Assembly (NCBI GenBank): GCA_027627225.1
Contig: JAPFQT010000168.1
Span: 387,501-451,500, forward strand
Length of the DNA: 64,000 nucleotides
Direction of reading: 5' to 3'
Origin: Congeria kusceri
Taxonomy: Eukaryota > Mollusca > Bivalvia > Myida > Dreissenidae
A model generated the notes under the pieces. The model was given only the letters and a program-made list of their open reading frames with translations. It had not been told where the DNA came from and made no database searches. How positions within the stretch are numbered: the stretch's first letter is position 1; each line of letters begins with the position of its first letter. Shown in pieces: positions 23,158 to 33,193 of the stretch. The translations under genes and the position numbers were made by a program.

Positions 23158-23742
23158 ATTTTATTTATATTATTAACAGTCGTAACAATTATCACTGTCT
23201 TTAATATTTGTGCACATATGCATTAATATTGCAGTAGCCAAGCACAGGGGAAAGCCTACAGTTCAGGGTCCAGTTTTAGGTGTTGTCGTGAGAGGCCAAT
23301 CCACAATTGGTATGTTGTTGTTGTGGTAAATGTCCTGTATGGAAATGTACATATTGTTCTTATTGCAATTACTGTTGTTCTTATTATGCCGGTGTGAACA
23401 ATTTGTTTAAGTTGTCGAGTTATTGTGATGTAATTCAGCAGATACATTGTATAGACGGCCACTGGATATATGCGTATATTTATTCCTTCATCAATATTAT
23501 TGTAATTGTATATTTTGTGTATTACTGTTGAGAATCCGTAATTTATAATTGCAGGGCTCCAGCACGTGATATCAGTGTCTGCGACCTTGACAGATATATA
23601 CTCATATTAGTATTAAATACTATCATGTTATCAACTGTTTGACGTGAACATGGAGAGTAACTATTAAACGGACATATAATCGAACCCATTGTGTTGTGTA
23701 GATAATTTACTATTCATCTATCACTAAAGCACACAATTTACA
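23158..23742 (+). mobile_element. Gypsy 5' LTR, 5'-truncated
   Basis: 23160-23498 matches 31083-31412 at high identity (for example ATTGCAGTAGCC followed by GCACAGGGGAAAGCCTACAG). The U3 part present in the 3' LTR (30815-31082) is missing here. The LTR runs on to about 23742, just before a tRNA primer-binding sequence. The tail 23499-23742 has no counterpart in the truncated 3' LTR. Confidence 0.7.
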
Positions 23743-23744
23743 AA

Positions 23745-23760
23745 TGGCGCCCAAAGTGTA
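23745..23760 (+). promoter_or_regulatory. Primer-binding site
   Basis: TGGCGCCCAAAGTGTA follows ...ATTTACAAA. TGGCGCCCAA-type sites complementary to a lysine tRNA 3' end are usual in Gypsy elements, and the position right after the LTR end fits. Confidence 0.7.
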
Positions 23761-24779
23761 TAAACTTTAGTTTCTCTCGTTTAACAACTGAAAAGTGTTT
23801 TTACACTGCTGATTTGTATGATACGATCACGTGCAAGTCTGTGGGACATTCTACAGTTTTGAGGGGGCAGCTTGGAGTTGCAGTGTATACATCGTCCAGG
23901 ACCCTCGAACTGACAGTGGACCATGTGACAATTACATTGCAGTCTAGTGGCCTATTGATTGATCCAGACAGCTGTTTGACCTGTTTTTGTGAGTACCAAT
24001 AGTGGAAGGCCATTTATTTAGTCAATTGCAGTTGAATTTCTTTATTAAATTGTAAACAACCATTTGGGTACAGTATTTTGTAAATATTTTGCTATATTTT
24101 GTTAACTGTTTTATTTAGAACTGCGATTTTCTAAATAGTCTAGGAAAGTGAAAAGGAAAATTTGGGAAAGTGTCACTATTGAATGATACCATAGCATATA
24201 AATAAATAAACCTAGGTGGAGGTTCTTAATTCTAACAAGTCTATAATTATATTTAACTGAAGCATCTTTACTTTTTTTTACTTTTCATAATGTTGCCATC
24301 ATATTGAAAACAGTACATAGTATATCATATTATTATTTGTTATAACAGTACTTTTTAGTGGCCAACTAGTTTTATTTCAGATGTGTTGTTTGTCTGGAGG
24401 TAGTGACCAGCATTCAAATCACACAGCTATATAGCGGTGGTTTAATTTGAAATCTTGCTGAATGCTACACATGCTTGATATACTGGGATATTGACCTTGA
24501 CTGTAAAATTATTGACATTGAAAGTTTGACCTTGACATGCCTGTTTTAAAATTTCAGGAAAGGCAGATTGATTAATTGATTTATAACTGTATTATTTTGC
24601 AGTGAGTAGTTTGATGTTTTATACTTGTTGCAGAAATGTAAATTTTAATTAAAACATTAACATTTATTTGCACATTTTCAGATTTGCAGTGGATTTCCAT
24701 AATTTATTTTGTGTGTATTATGTAGAATCTGTTTTACATTTCAGTCAGTTTATTAATTAGTTTCTCTATTTTAATTATA
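23761..24779 (+). other. Gypsy 5' leader
   Basis: Untranslated region between the primer-binding site and gag. It includes TTGACCTTGAC repeats near 24491-24537 but no supported open frame. Confidence 0.6.
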
Positions 24780-25967
24780 ATGGATAGTAGGGATTATGCA
24801 AGGTCAAAGGAAGATGATGACTCATCTAAGAGTGAATTAGCAATCGGTGGGTCTGAACGAGAAGAAACGTTGTCAGAAAAGGAAAAGAAGCTACTAGAGG
24901 CGCTTCATGCTTTGAACATGGATCCTCAGACAGAAAGTGAGGAAGACTTGGGTCTATTTCTGAGAAGTCTTGGCCAGAAGATGGGCGAGGATAGAAAACC
25001 ATCAAAGACACAGCCAATCGTAAGATCAAGGTATGAGTATTCATTACTGAGAACTCCTGCTACTCCAAAGACAGGAACATACCATTTCCCAAAGTTTTCT
25101 ACATTCTCGGGGGAAGATAATAAAGGTGAAGTTTCGTGGGATGCCTTTAATTATGAAATAGACGCACTGTTGACAGAGGGAACATTCACGGAAAAGCAAA
25201 TTATGCTGGGAGTGAGAAGGTCAGTGCGAGGCACAGCCAGCGATATCGTGCGGAGATTAGGACCTGGTACAACCATCCAAGAAGTTAAGAAGAAGCTAGA
25301 AGGTACTTACGGTAGCATAGAATGGCAAGAGTCGGTGATGAGCCAATTTTACTCCTGTACCCAAGGATCTGAAGAAGTTACAACTTATGCATCAAGGCTG
25401 GAAGATTTGTATGCCAGAGCAGTAGAACTGAAAGCAATCAAAAGAGGAGATGATCAGCTCTTGAAACAAGTGCTTTTTCAAGGATTGAAACTAGAGCTGA
25501 AGCATATAGCACAGTACAAGTACGACACAATAGATGACTACGACAGGTTCAAGATAAAGTTACGAAGATTGGACAAGGAGCTCCAAACAACAGATAAGAA
25601 GAAGCCATGCAATGTTGCTCAGAAGACTGAAAAGGAAGATAAGTCAGAGATCAACGAATTGAGAGAGATGGTAAATGAATTGAACAGGAAGATTGAGGAA
25701 TTGCAGAAGGGGATTACCAACCCAACCTATTATGTTGGCAGAAACTTTACAAGAGGTAGATTCCAACAACCACCACAACGTAGAGGAGGAAGAGGCAGCT
25801 ACACACCTAGAAGACCACTAGGCAGTAACACCTTCCGAGGTGCATGTCACACATGTGGTGGCCGGGGACACTTTGCAAAAGATTGCCCGAATGTCTTGCA
25901 GAATGGAAACAGAAATTTAAAAGGGCAAGTGCTCTTATTGAGGGATCGAATGCGGGCACTACAATAA
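24780..25967 (+). CDS. gag: Ty3/Gypsy Gag polyprotein
   Basis: Intact 395-codon frame with ATG at 24780. The first 100 residues are acidic and charged. A capsid-like region follows (residues about 100-280: FPKFSTFSGED, then WQESVMSQFYSCTQGSEEV, then LFQGLKLELKH), then a Lys/Glu coiled-coil segment and an Arg/Gly-rich stretch. A CCHC zinc knuckle, CHTCGGRGHFAKDC (C-x2-C-x4-H-x4-C), lies near residues 357-370. It would form the cytoplasmic particle and bind genomic RNA. The stop lies 48 bases past a -1 slippery heptamer, and the protease frame overlaps the end. The frame is intact although pol is broken. Confidence 0.9.
   Translation: MDSRDYARSKEDDDSSKSELAIGGSEREETLSEKEKKLLEALHALNMDPQTESEEDLGLFLRSLGQKMGEDRKPSKTQPIVRSRYEYSLLRTPATPKTGTYHFPKFSTFSGEDNKGEVSWDAFNYEIDALLTEGTFTEKQIMLGVRRSVRGTASDIVRRLGPGTTIQEVKKKLEGTYGSIEWQESVMSQFYSCTQGSEEVTTYASRLEDLYARAVELKAIKRGDDQLLKQVLFQGLKLELKHIAQYKYDTIDDYDRFKIKLRRLDKELQTTDKKKPCNVAQKTEKEDKSEINELREMVNELNRKIEELQKGITNPTYYVGRNFTRGRFQQPPQRRGGRGSYTPRRPLGSNTFRGACHTCGGRGHFAKDCPNVLQNGNRNLKGQVLLLRDRMRALQ
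25913..25919 (+). promoter_or_regulatory. -1 frameshift slippery heptamer at gag-pol
   Basis: A_AAT_TTA lies in register with the gag codons AGA AAT TTA. Slipping back one base gives AAA AGG GCA AGT and enters the protease frame (KRASALIEGSNAGTT). This matches the X_XXY_YYZ rule for retroviral-type frameshifting. I did not model a downstream stimulatory structure. Confidence 0.65.
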
Positions 25968-26348
25968 CAGATTCCAAATTAGTAGGAGAATCTAACGAAG
26001 CCAACATCTATATTAACGGCAAAGAAACACAAGCACTGTTGGACACAGGAAGCTGTGTAAGTGTTATCGCCAAATCCTTCTACGAAGAACACTTTAAAGA
26101 CATTCCTTACAACCTTTGCAAAAAATCTCCATGTAGACTGTGCTGACGGACAGTCATTACCATATTTAGGCTATATTGAAGTGGAGTTGACAGTAAAGGG
26201 CATACCACGAACGGAAAGTCAACCATGTTTATTTTTTATTGTACCTGATACTTCCTATTCATCTAGAACACCAGTTATTTTAGGTACCAACATTTTATCC
26301 GAACTTTTAAATGAATGTAAAAGTAAATTTGGAGACAAATTCTTGTAG
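25920..26348 (+). pseudogene. pol: Gypsy aspartic protease, frameshifted
   Basis: The frame entered after the slippery site contains the active-site motif ALLDTGSCVSVI. It is broken near 26110 and continues in another frame as HVDCADGQSLPYLGYIEVEL and PVILGTNIL, the usual end of a retropepsin fold. One indel therefore separates the two halves. Confidence 0.8.
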
Positions 26349-27760
26349 AAAGCTGACTTACATGTGCCATGGTACTTATGTTTTAGAAGCATTGTGCTTA
26401 GGGAAAAGAAGTTACAGCATAGCAACAACTGTATAGCTATCTTGAGAAACGCCTTGCAGCATCAAGTTATTATTATACCAAATGAAAAACTAACAGTCCA
26501 AGCCTATACAGACTAAGAAATGGATTATCCAGTAACTTCTGCTCTGATCCAGGAGTGTACTGCAAGTAAATTGCCTAGTAGTGTTGAAATGAGTCCAGCA
26601 TTAATGATGTCTGGAAAGAAGAACATTACTGTTATCTTGACCAATTTGTCAACCAACACCGTATGTCTGGCACCAAAAGCTATCTTGTTCGAACTACAAC
26701 CAGTAGAAGTAACAGAAGAAGTGCTTGACAGATTAGAAGAAGAAGACAAAGACATAAAACGGCAGAAAATAGTCAAAGAACTCAGCATTGATGAAGAAAA
26801 CATACTAGAACCTGAACAACGACAAGCATTAACTGACGTTCTAATGAAACACCGCAATATATTCTCTACAAGTGACACTGATATTGGAAACTGCACAACC
26901 ATCAAACACCAAATTGATTTACATGATGCAAGACCATTTAAGCAGAGACACCGAAGAATATCAACGAAGTTAAACAGCATATAGAACAACTGTTAGCATG
27001 TAACATTATACGACCATCTAAATCTCCATTTTCATCGAACATTGTCATAGTTCGAAAGAAGAACGGAAAACTTAGACTCTGTGTTGACTACAGAATGCTG
27101 AACGACAGAACCATAAAGGATTCATTTGCTCTTCCAAGAACTGAAGAAATATTTGATTGTTTGCAAGGAGCCAAGTACTTTTCAACTGTAGACATGAAGG
27201 CAGGGTACCATCAAGTTGAAATACAAGAGGAACATAAGGAACGCACTGGATTTACTGTAGGACCACCCGGATTCTTTGAATTTAACAAGATGCCTTTCGG
27301 TTTGTTTAACAGTCCAGCCACTTATCAAAGGTTAATGCAAGAATGTTTGGGTGACTTTAAAATGAAAATATGTGTTGTTCTTGATGATTTGATAATTTTC
27401 ATCAACACCGTGTCTGAGCATTTAGAGCGGTTATAATTAGTTTTATCTAAATTGCAGGAATGTAACTTGAAACTTAGTCCTGAAAAGTGTCATTTTGGTT
27501 ATAATTAGTTTTATCTAAATTGCAGGAATGTAACTTGAAACTTAGTCCTGAAAAGTGTCATTTTGGTTATAATTAGTTTTATCTAAATTGCAGGAATGTA
27601 ACTTGAAACTTAGTCCTGAAAAGTGTCATTTTGGTTATAATTAGTTTTATCTAAATTGCAGGAATGTAACTTGAAACTTAGTCCTGAAAAGTGTCATTTT
27701 TTCAAACAACGTGTTAATTTTTTAGGTCACATTGTGAGCAACGAAGGGGTATAGACAGAT
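26349..27760 (+). pseudogene. pol: Gypsy reverse transcriptase, broken
   Basis: A linker with stops (26349-26519) leads to an open part, 26520-26984, whose end (RPFKQRHRRI) is the usual lead-in to RT. After a shift near 26965 the RT core follows: SPFSSNIVIVRKKNGKLRLC, DYRMLND, FSTVDMKAGYHQVEI, GFFEFNKMPFGLFNSPATYQ. The catalytic box reads VVLDDLIIF rather than the usual Y/F-x-DD. It then enters the 68-bp repeat, which destroys the frame. After the repeat comes CHFFKQRVNFLGHIVSNEGV. Confidence 0.85.
27429..27700 (+). repeat. 68-bp tandem quadruplication inside RT
   Basis: Four head-to-tail copies start at 27429, 27497, 27565 and 27633. I see no difference among them. The unit covers the RT segment coding LSKLQECNLKLSPEKCHF. 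Since 68 is not a multiple of three, each extra copy shifts the frame. Confidence 0.9.
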
Positions 27761-28380
27761 CCTGAGAAAATTGACAAGATAAGAAATTGGACAACACCAC
27801 AAAACCCTAACTAATTACATTCTTTCTTAGCATTTGCTGGGTGCTACCGGAGATTCATCAAAGATTTCAGTAAACTCACTAAACCTCTTTCAGATTTGAT
27901 CCCACATCCTACAGGTAAGAAAGCTCAACAGAAAAAAGATGCTAAAGACTGGACATGGACAAAAGAAAACCAAGAAATTTTTGATAAATTAAAAGTCATA
28001 TTAACCACATCACCTATTTTGGCTTATCCTGATTTTCAGAAACCTTTTGAATTGCACACAGATGCGTCCACACAAGGACTGGGAGCAGTACTGTACCAAC
28101 AACAAGCTGACAATCGGAACAGAGTCATAGCTTATGCCAGCAGAGCACTCTCGAAGTCGGAAAAGAACTATTCTGCATTTCAAATTATAATTTCTAGCGT
28201 TAAAGTGGGCCATTACAGATAAATTTTCTGAATATTTATCACATAATCATTTTACAGTGTACACAGACAATAATCCCTTGACGTATGTTTTATATTCAGC
28301 AAAACTAGATGCCACCGGTCAAAGATGGGCTGCTGCGTTGGGAGAATATAACAGATACCCACAAGCAAAAGATGTATATT
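27761..28380 (+). pseudogene. pol: Gypsy RNase H region, broken
   Basis: Contains AFAGCYRRFIKDFSKL (RT connection), then ILAYPDFQKPFELHTDASTQ with GLGAVLYQQQ, and VIAYASRALSKSEKNYSAFQ. These are classic Gypsy RNase H motifs; the first catalytic Asp is in HTDAS. Stops interrupt near 28220, and VYTDNNPLTYVL continues in the next frame. Confidence 0.85.
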
Positions 28381-29495
28381 CTAGTGATCGTTTACAACGT
28401 GATAATAATATTGTCAAAGCTATTTGCAATTCTCTTCAGAGTAGTTATTATTATTTTGAAACATTGCCTTGTTTATCTTTAAATGTAGTAGATATAGCTG
28501 ATAACTTTGGACAACCATTGGCTCAAATGGAACTGCGGGAAATTCGAAAAGCCCAACAATCTGATCCTACAGTTGACAAGTGGAGAAGAGCAGTCATCGA
28601 TAAGACACTCCCACAACACATATACAGTAAGCTAGATCTGAACATGAAAAAGAACTTTGCAAGTTTGAAGATCAAGAGAGGTGTGTTGTTCAGAGAAATT
28701 GAAGACCAAGGTGAACATATTGAACAGTTAGTGATACCTGAAGTTTATAAGGCAGATGTGTTGAAAGGTCTTCATACTGATGTAGGACATCCTGGTAAAG
28801 AAAGAACTTTGAAACTTGTACGGCAAAGATTTTTTTGGCCTAGAATGACAACGGAGATAGAGAAATACGTGTCACAGTGCAACAGATGTTTAAGACGGAA
28901 AGCTGCTTCTAACACCAGAGCACCACTAGTTAATGTACATACAACATGTCCACCAGAGCTCATTTGTTTTGACTATCTCTCATTGGGATCATCGAAAGTA
29001 GGATACAACAGCATTCTAGTGATTACAGATCACTTCACCAAATTCGCACTTGCTATTCCTACTAGAAATCAGACTGCAAAGACTACTGCAGAAGCATTTC
29101 TCAACAATTTTATTATCCATTACGGTATTCCAACTAGATTGCATTCAGATCAGGGAGCAAATTTTGAATCCGAAATCATCAAAGAATTATGTAACATCAC
29201 CAACATGAAGAAGACACATACATCCATTTACCTCCCCCAAGGCAATGCCGGTCCAGAAAGATTCAACAAAACACTATTAAATATGTTAGGTACTTTGGAA
29301 AATAAACAGAAAGACAACTGGAAAATATTCATAAACTCATTAGTTTACTCATACAACTGTACTCCACATGAATCAATGAAGTTTTCACCTTTCATATTGA
29401 TGTTTGGACGGAAGCCAAACCATTTGATACTGTATTTGAAAGATTTCAAGGAACATCAATCAACAAGACAACTCAAGAGTATATTGATGATTTGA
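28381..29495 (+). CDS. pol: Gypsy integrase, largely intact
   Basis: Lies within one open frame from 28257 to 29495 (412 codons), whose first part is the end of RNase H. The zinc-binding HHCC domain is visible as LHTDVGHPG and QCNRCL. The core triad residues are in FDYLSL (D), HSDQGANFES (D) and GPERFNKTLL (E). HYGIPTRLHSDQGANF and FSPFILMFGRKP are typical of Ty3/Gypsy integrases. It acts in the nucleus to join element cDNA to the host genome. It has no start of its own, being made as part of a Pol precursor that is now broken upstream, so it is unlikely to be expressed normally. Confidence 0.85.
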
Positions 29496-30463
29496 AAGAT
29501 AGAATCAGTAAGACAAGAGATATTGTAGAAATGCATATTTCTAAAACCAGAGAAAAGCAGGAGCAGAGTTATGACTTGAAGGTCAGAGGTGCTAATGTGG
29601 AAGTAGATGACCACGTTTTAGTGAAAATATTGGCACAAGCTCGCAGACAAATATGAAGAAGAACTGTATGTGATAACAGAACAATCAAGAGAAAATATTC
29701 CTGTATTCAGGCTTAAAGGTGTGGAAAGTGGTAGAGTTAAAACTTGGCGTAGGAATCATTTGTTTCCAGTGCAAACTCAGGGAAATCATGACGAGGCAAG
29801 TCAACAAGACGTGATTGACCCAGTGCAGAAAACTGCTGTTTATGAGAAGGATGCATCCAAAAGTAAGTTGTTAGATGTTGCACAGAGTGAACTGTCAAAA
29901 GCAACAGTTCTGGTGAAGATAGTGTGAGTTATATACGCCATTAAACTCCTAGTAAAAGGGAACAGAGAACGAGTCACAGAGTCTAGTGATGTAGCATACA
30001 CATCGCCCAGACATGATAGAGATGTGCGAACGAGAACAGTGAATGAGGAAATCACAGTTGGGTATAGTCTACCCTCTGGAGAACAAGAAGCCGAGAGGAA
30101 TACAGATGTAATTGAGCTGCGAAATGAAGAAAATCAATCCAACACTGAAACCGAGAATGAAACCATGGAACCAACAGTAGAAGTAGAGAATACTGACAGA
30201 GTTAATCTGAACATGAAATCACTCAATACACTACAGTGCAAGAACAAGATGTGAATGATACAACAAGAAAGAAAAGAAGGAAATTACCAGTACAACCTAC
30301 AAGAAAATCAGAACGACAAAGGAAACAACCAGCGAGATATGATGATTTTCACATGTTTAGTGTCGTGAACGGACCTATTGATAGCAGATTTCAAGCTTCT
30401 GGAATTTTAAACAATATGGACTGTGACATTGCTAGAAAAGTAGTAGATGCTATTATGAAGTAA
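29496..30463 (+). pseudogene. pol: Gypsy integrase C-terminus and tail region, broken
   Basis: After the stop at 29495 the text continues in other frames: VEVDDHVLVKILA, then EELYVITEQSRENIPVFRLK with RVKTWRRNHLFPV (an SH3-like C-terminal fold). An acidic stretch follows (30024-30254). The end is basic (KKRRKLPVQPTRKSERQRKQ) and closes at 30463. I see no chromodomain and no envelope gene. Confidence 0.7.
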
Positions 30464-30802
30464 AATTTTATTATAATCTGTACATATATATGTAACCTAT
30501 TTTAGAGTACACAATTCATTTAGAGGGGGAGAGAAGAATTGTGAACTTAATTCAGATATGAATTGTTAAATGTATGTTTTTCTTTCACAGAAAGGAAGCT
30601 GTATTAGTTCAGATATATGAATAGTCAAATTATTGCTGCATTTATGTGGTTTGCAAGTTTTATCTTATATTCTGTTGTAAATATTTAGTACATGTTAATT
30701 TCTAGTGCTATAGTACATATAATGATTTTAAAATGTGGACAATCGACTGAACTCATGACTGGCTATACAAATGTTATGACTATGACGGGACGTCGTTTTC
30801 AC

Positions 30803-30814
30803 AGGAGGGAAATG
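30803..30814 (+). promoter_or_regulatory. Polypurine tract before the 3' LTR
   Basis: AGGAGGGAAATG directly precedes TGTAACCGG, the likely LTR start. A second purine run, AGAGGGGGAGAGAAG, lies at about 30523; I prefer the later one because homology with the LTR relic at 16400 begins at TAACCGG. Confidence 0.5.
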
Positions 30815-31412
30815 TGTAACCGGTTTAACTTTTATAGTTGAGTGTAACCTATCGATAATTGAGTCGATCAAGCAGAGCATTCATCACGATTTGCGGGAAC
30901 AGATTCAGCTATTTTAGTGGCAGTCTCTTTAGTAATTTATATCAGTTTTATGAAGGTATGTTGTATTTAAATTATGTAAATGTATTATTGGGATTTTAGT
31001 CTAGTTGGCCATTGAACGGTGCCTTTGTCGAATATTGTATTAATTGGAGAAAATATGTAGTATTCTGTGATGGCAGCATAATTTTATATTATTAACAGTC
31101 GTAACAATTATCACCGTCTTTAATATGTATGTGCACATATGCATTAATATTGCAGTAGCCCAGCACAGGGGAAAGCCTACAGTTCAGGGTCCAGTGTCAG
31201 GTGTTGTCGTGAGAGGCCAATCCACAATTGGTATGTTGTTGTTGTGGTAAATGTACTGTATGGAAATGTACATATTGTTCTAATTGCAATTACTATTGTT
31301 CTTATTATGCCGGTGTGAACAATTTGTTTAAGTTGTCGAGTTATTGAGATGTAATTCAGCGAATACATTGTATAGACGGCCACTGTATATGCGTATATTT
31401 ATTCCTTCATCA
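30815..31412 (+). mobile_element. Gypsy 3' LTR, 3'-truncated
   Basis: Starts TGTAACCGG. Its first part matches the LTR relic at 16400-17165 (without the MITE), and 31083-31412 matches the 5' LTR. It breaks off near ATTCCTTCATCA, so the outer ends of both LTRs are missing. The LTRs differ at roughly a dozen sites over about 330 bases, so the insertion is not recent. Confidence 0.7.
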
Positions 31413-31700
31413 TCATGATCGACCACCAATCAGGACTCTGTTGGGACTCTGTCGAGACGCTGTCATGACCATATTTGATCTTTGGATCAAACATTGAAAT
31501 TCGAGCCCCGGATCTCAGAATATTGTCCCGACATTGGACATAATTGATTCTGGACGCTGTCGGCTCAAGAACGGCAGGAAAAAACGGGAATGCGTGACAG
31601 AGGCTTAACCCGTCGCTCTAATCACAAACCAAATGATATAGTTTTTAACTTTGGTTGAAATGATTGTGATGCAGTATACTGAATGTGAATTGTTATCGCC
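31413..31700. other. Non-coding stretch
   Basis: Contains GACTCTGT / GACGCTGTC repeats (about 31435-31465 and 31550). No gene is seen. Confidence 0.5.
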
Positions 31701-31702
31701 TG

Positions 31703-31888
31703 TATCAATGTGCATACCGGTATATCAATGTGTATAGCGCATGTATCAATGTGTATAGCGCATGTATCAATGTGTATAGCGCATGTATCAATGTGTATAG
31801 CGCATGTATCAATGTGTATAGCGCATGTATCAATGTGTATAGCGCATGTATCAATGTGTATACCGGTATATCAATGTTGTTTTGTGGG
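31703..31888. repeat. 21-bp minisatellite
   Basis: Six near-identical 21-bp units (TATCAATGTGTATAGCGCATG) at 31723-31848, bounded on both sides by a variant 20-bp unit containing ATACCGGTA. It produces open frames on both strands (CINVYSA, YTLIHAL), a result of the period being a multiple of three. Confidence 0.9.
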
Positions 31889-32188
31889 GTGTTACAGCCA
31901 GCTGTGTGCAAGTGATGACGTTCATGTGATATAGGAACAAAGTCCTCAGCTACATCCCCTTCTCATCAGCTCAGTACGCAGGACGATTGTGAACAGTCGG
32001 GAATAGATCAAAAGCAGGTAATTAATTCTTAATTTACTATTAAATCATCTTTAGAATGTTAAGTGCAAAATACTGCTCATTCTAACGAATAATTATGCTT
32101 ATTTTGTATGAAATTAAGTACTTAAAGATTTTAAGAAATAATATTGGAATGTGCCGTACATAGCGTTTGTTTCTGACACGCCATTAAT

Positions 32189-32770
32189 GTGCTCTATACA
32201 TAGTCCATATAGCCAGCAGTTCGAATGTGCGCTATATAGCCTGGTATTCGTATGTCGGTTATTAGCCTGGAGTACTGATGTGCGCTATATAGCCTGGTAT
32301 TCGTATGTCGGTTATTAGCCTGGAGTTCTTATGTGCGCTATATAGTCTGGTATTCTTATGTCGGTTATTAGCCTGGAGTTATGATGTGCACTATATAGCC
32401 TGGTATTCTTATGTCGGTTATTAGCCTGGAGTTATGATGTGCACTATATAGCCTGGTATTCTTATTTCGGTTATTAACCTGGAGTTCTGATGTGCGCTAT
32501 ATAGCCTGGTATTCTTATGTCGGTTATTAGCCTGGAATTCTGATGTGCGCTCTGTATACTGGTTTCTTCGTGTATGCAATCTATTATTGGGTTCAGGTTG
32601 CGCATTATAGCCAGGTGTTCTATTGTGTACAATATGGCTTCAAAGTCCAATATGCGATTGTTAGCATGGTGTCCTGATGTGGGCTATAAAACATTTTGCT
32701 ATAATGAACGCTATTTAGTATGGTGCGCGCTATTAAGCTGTGTTTTTGTATGCTCTATTTAGCCTGATAT
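32189..32770. repeat. 53-bp minisatellite with dimeric unit
   Basis: Six units of exactly 53 bp start at 32226, 32279, 32332, 32385, 32438 and 32491, with decayed pieces on both sides out to about 32189 and 32770. Each unit is itself two related halves: TGTGCGCTATATAGCCTGG.. and TATGTCGGTTATTAGCCTGG... It lies just upstream of the intact Mab-21 duplication copy. Confidence 0.9.
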
Positions 32771-33193
32771 TCTAGAGTGTACTAAATTACAAATTCGGTG
32801 GTTATTCTATAAAACGCTATCTATCCGGGTGTTTTTATAAGCAATATTTAGCGTTGTATTGATTTGTTTGACATGGTTTTAAGATGAAAACATCAACATC
32901 ACGTGTATATCAATATGTTAAACTTCGTTTTCAGCGGTTAACTATTCTCTATTATACAACATAATGCAAGCTAATTTTAACAGCCTTTCTATTATAATTG
33001 TTTTGATTTAAATTAGGTTTCAAAATACAGTACATTGTATTATGAAAGTAATTTTTGCATCTTTACAATATTTATGTGGTAGTTAAATCAAAATAATATT
33101 ATTTATCAAAATGCATACTTTTTCTATATGACACAACATGCTGTTATACGCACGTTGTTTTACTGATGTTAGATATCTACTTTCAGCTATATA

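Noticed and set aside
30523..30540. Alternative polypurine tract and LTR start at about 30540
   Set aside because: The sequence after it is not matched in the LTR relic, whose homology starts at TAACCGG; kept only as a second choice.
31703..32770. CRISPR-like arrays
   Set aside because: Units are contiguous with no unique spacers, no cas genes are present, and the genome is eukaryotic; these are minisatellites.
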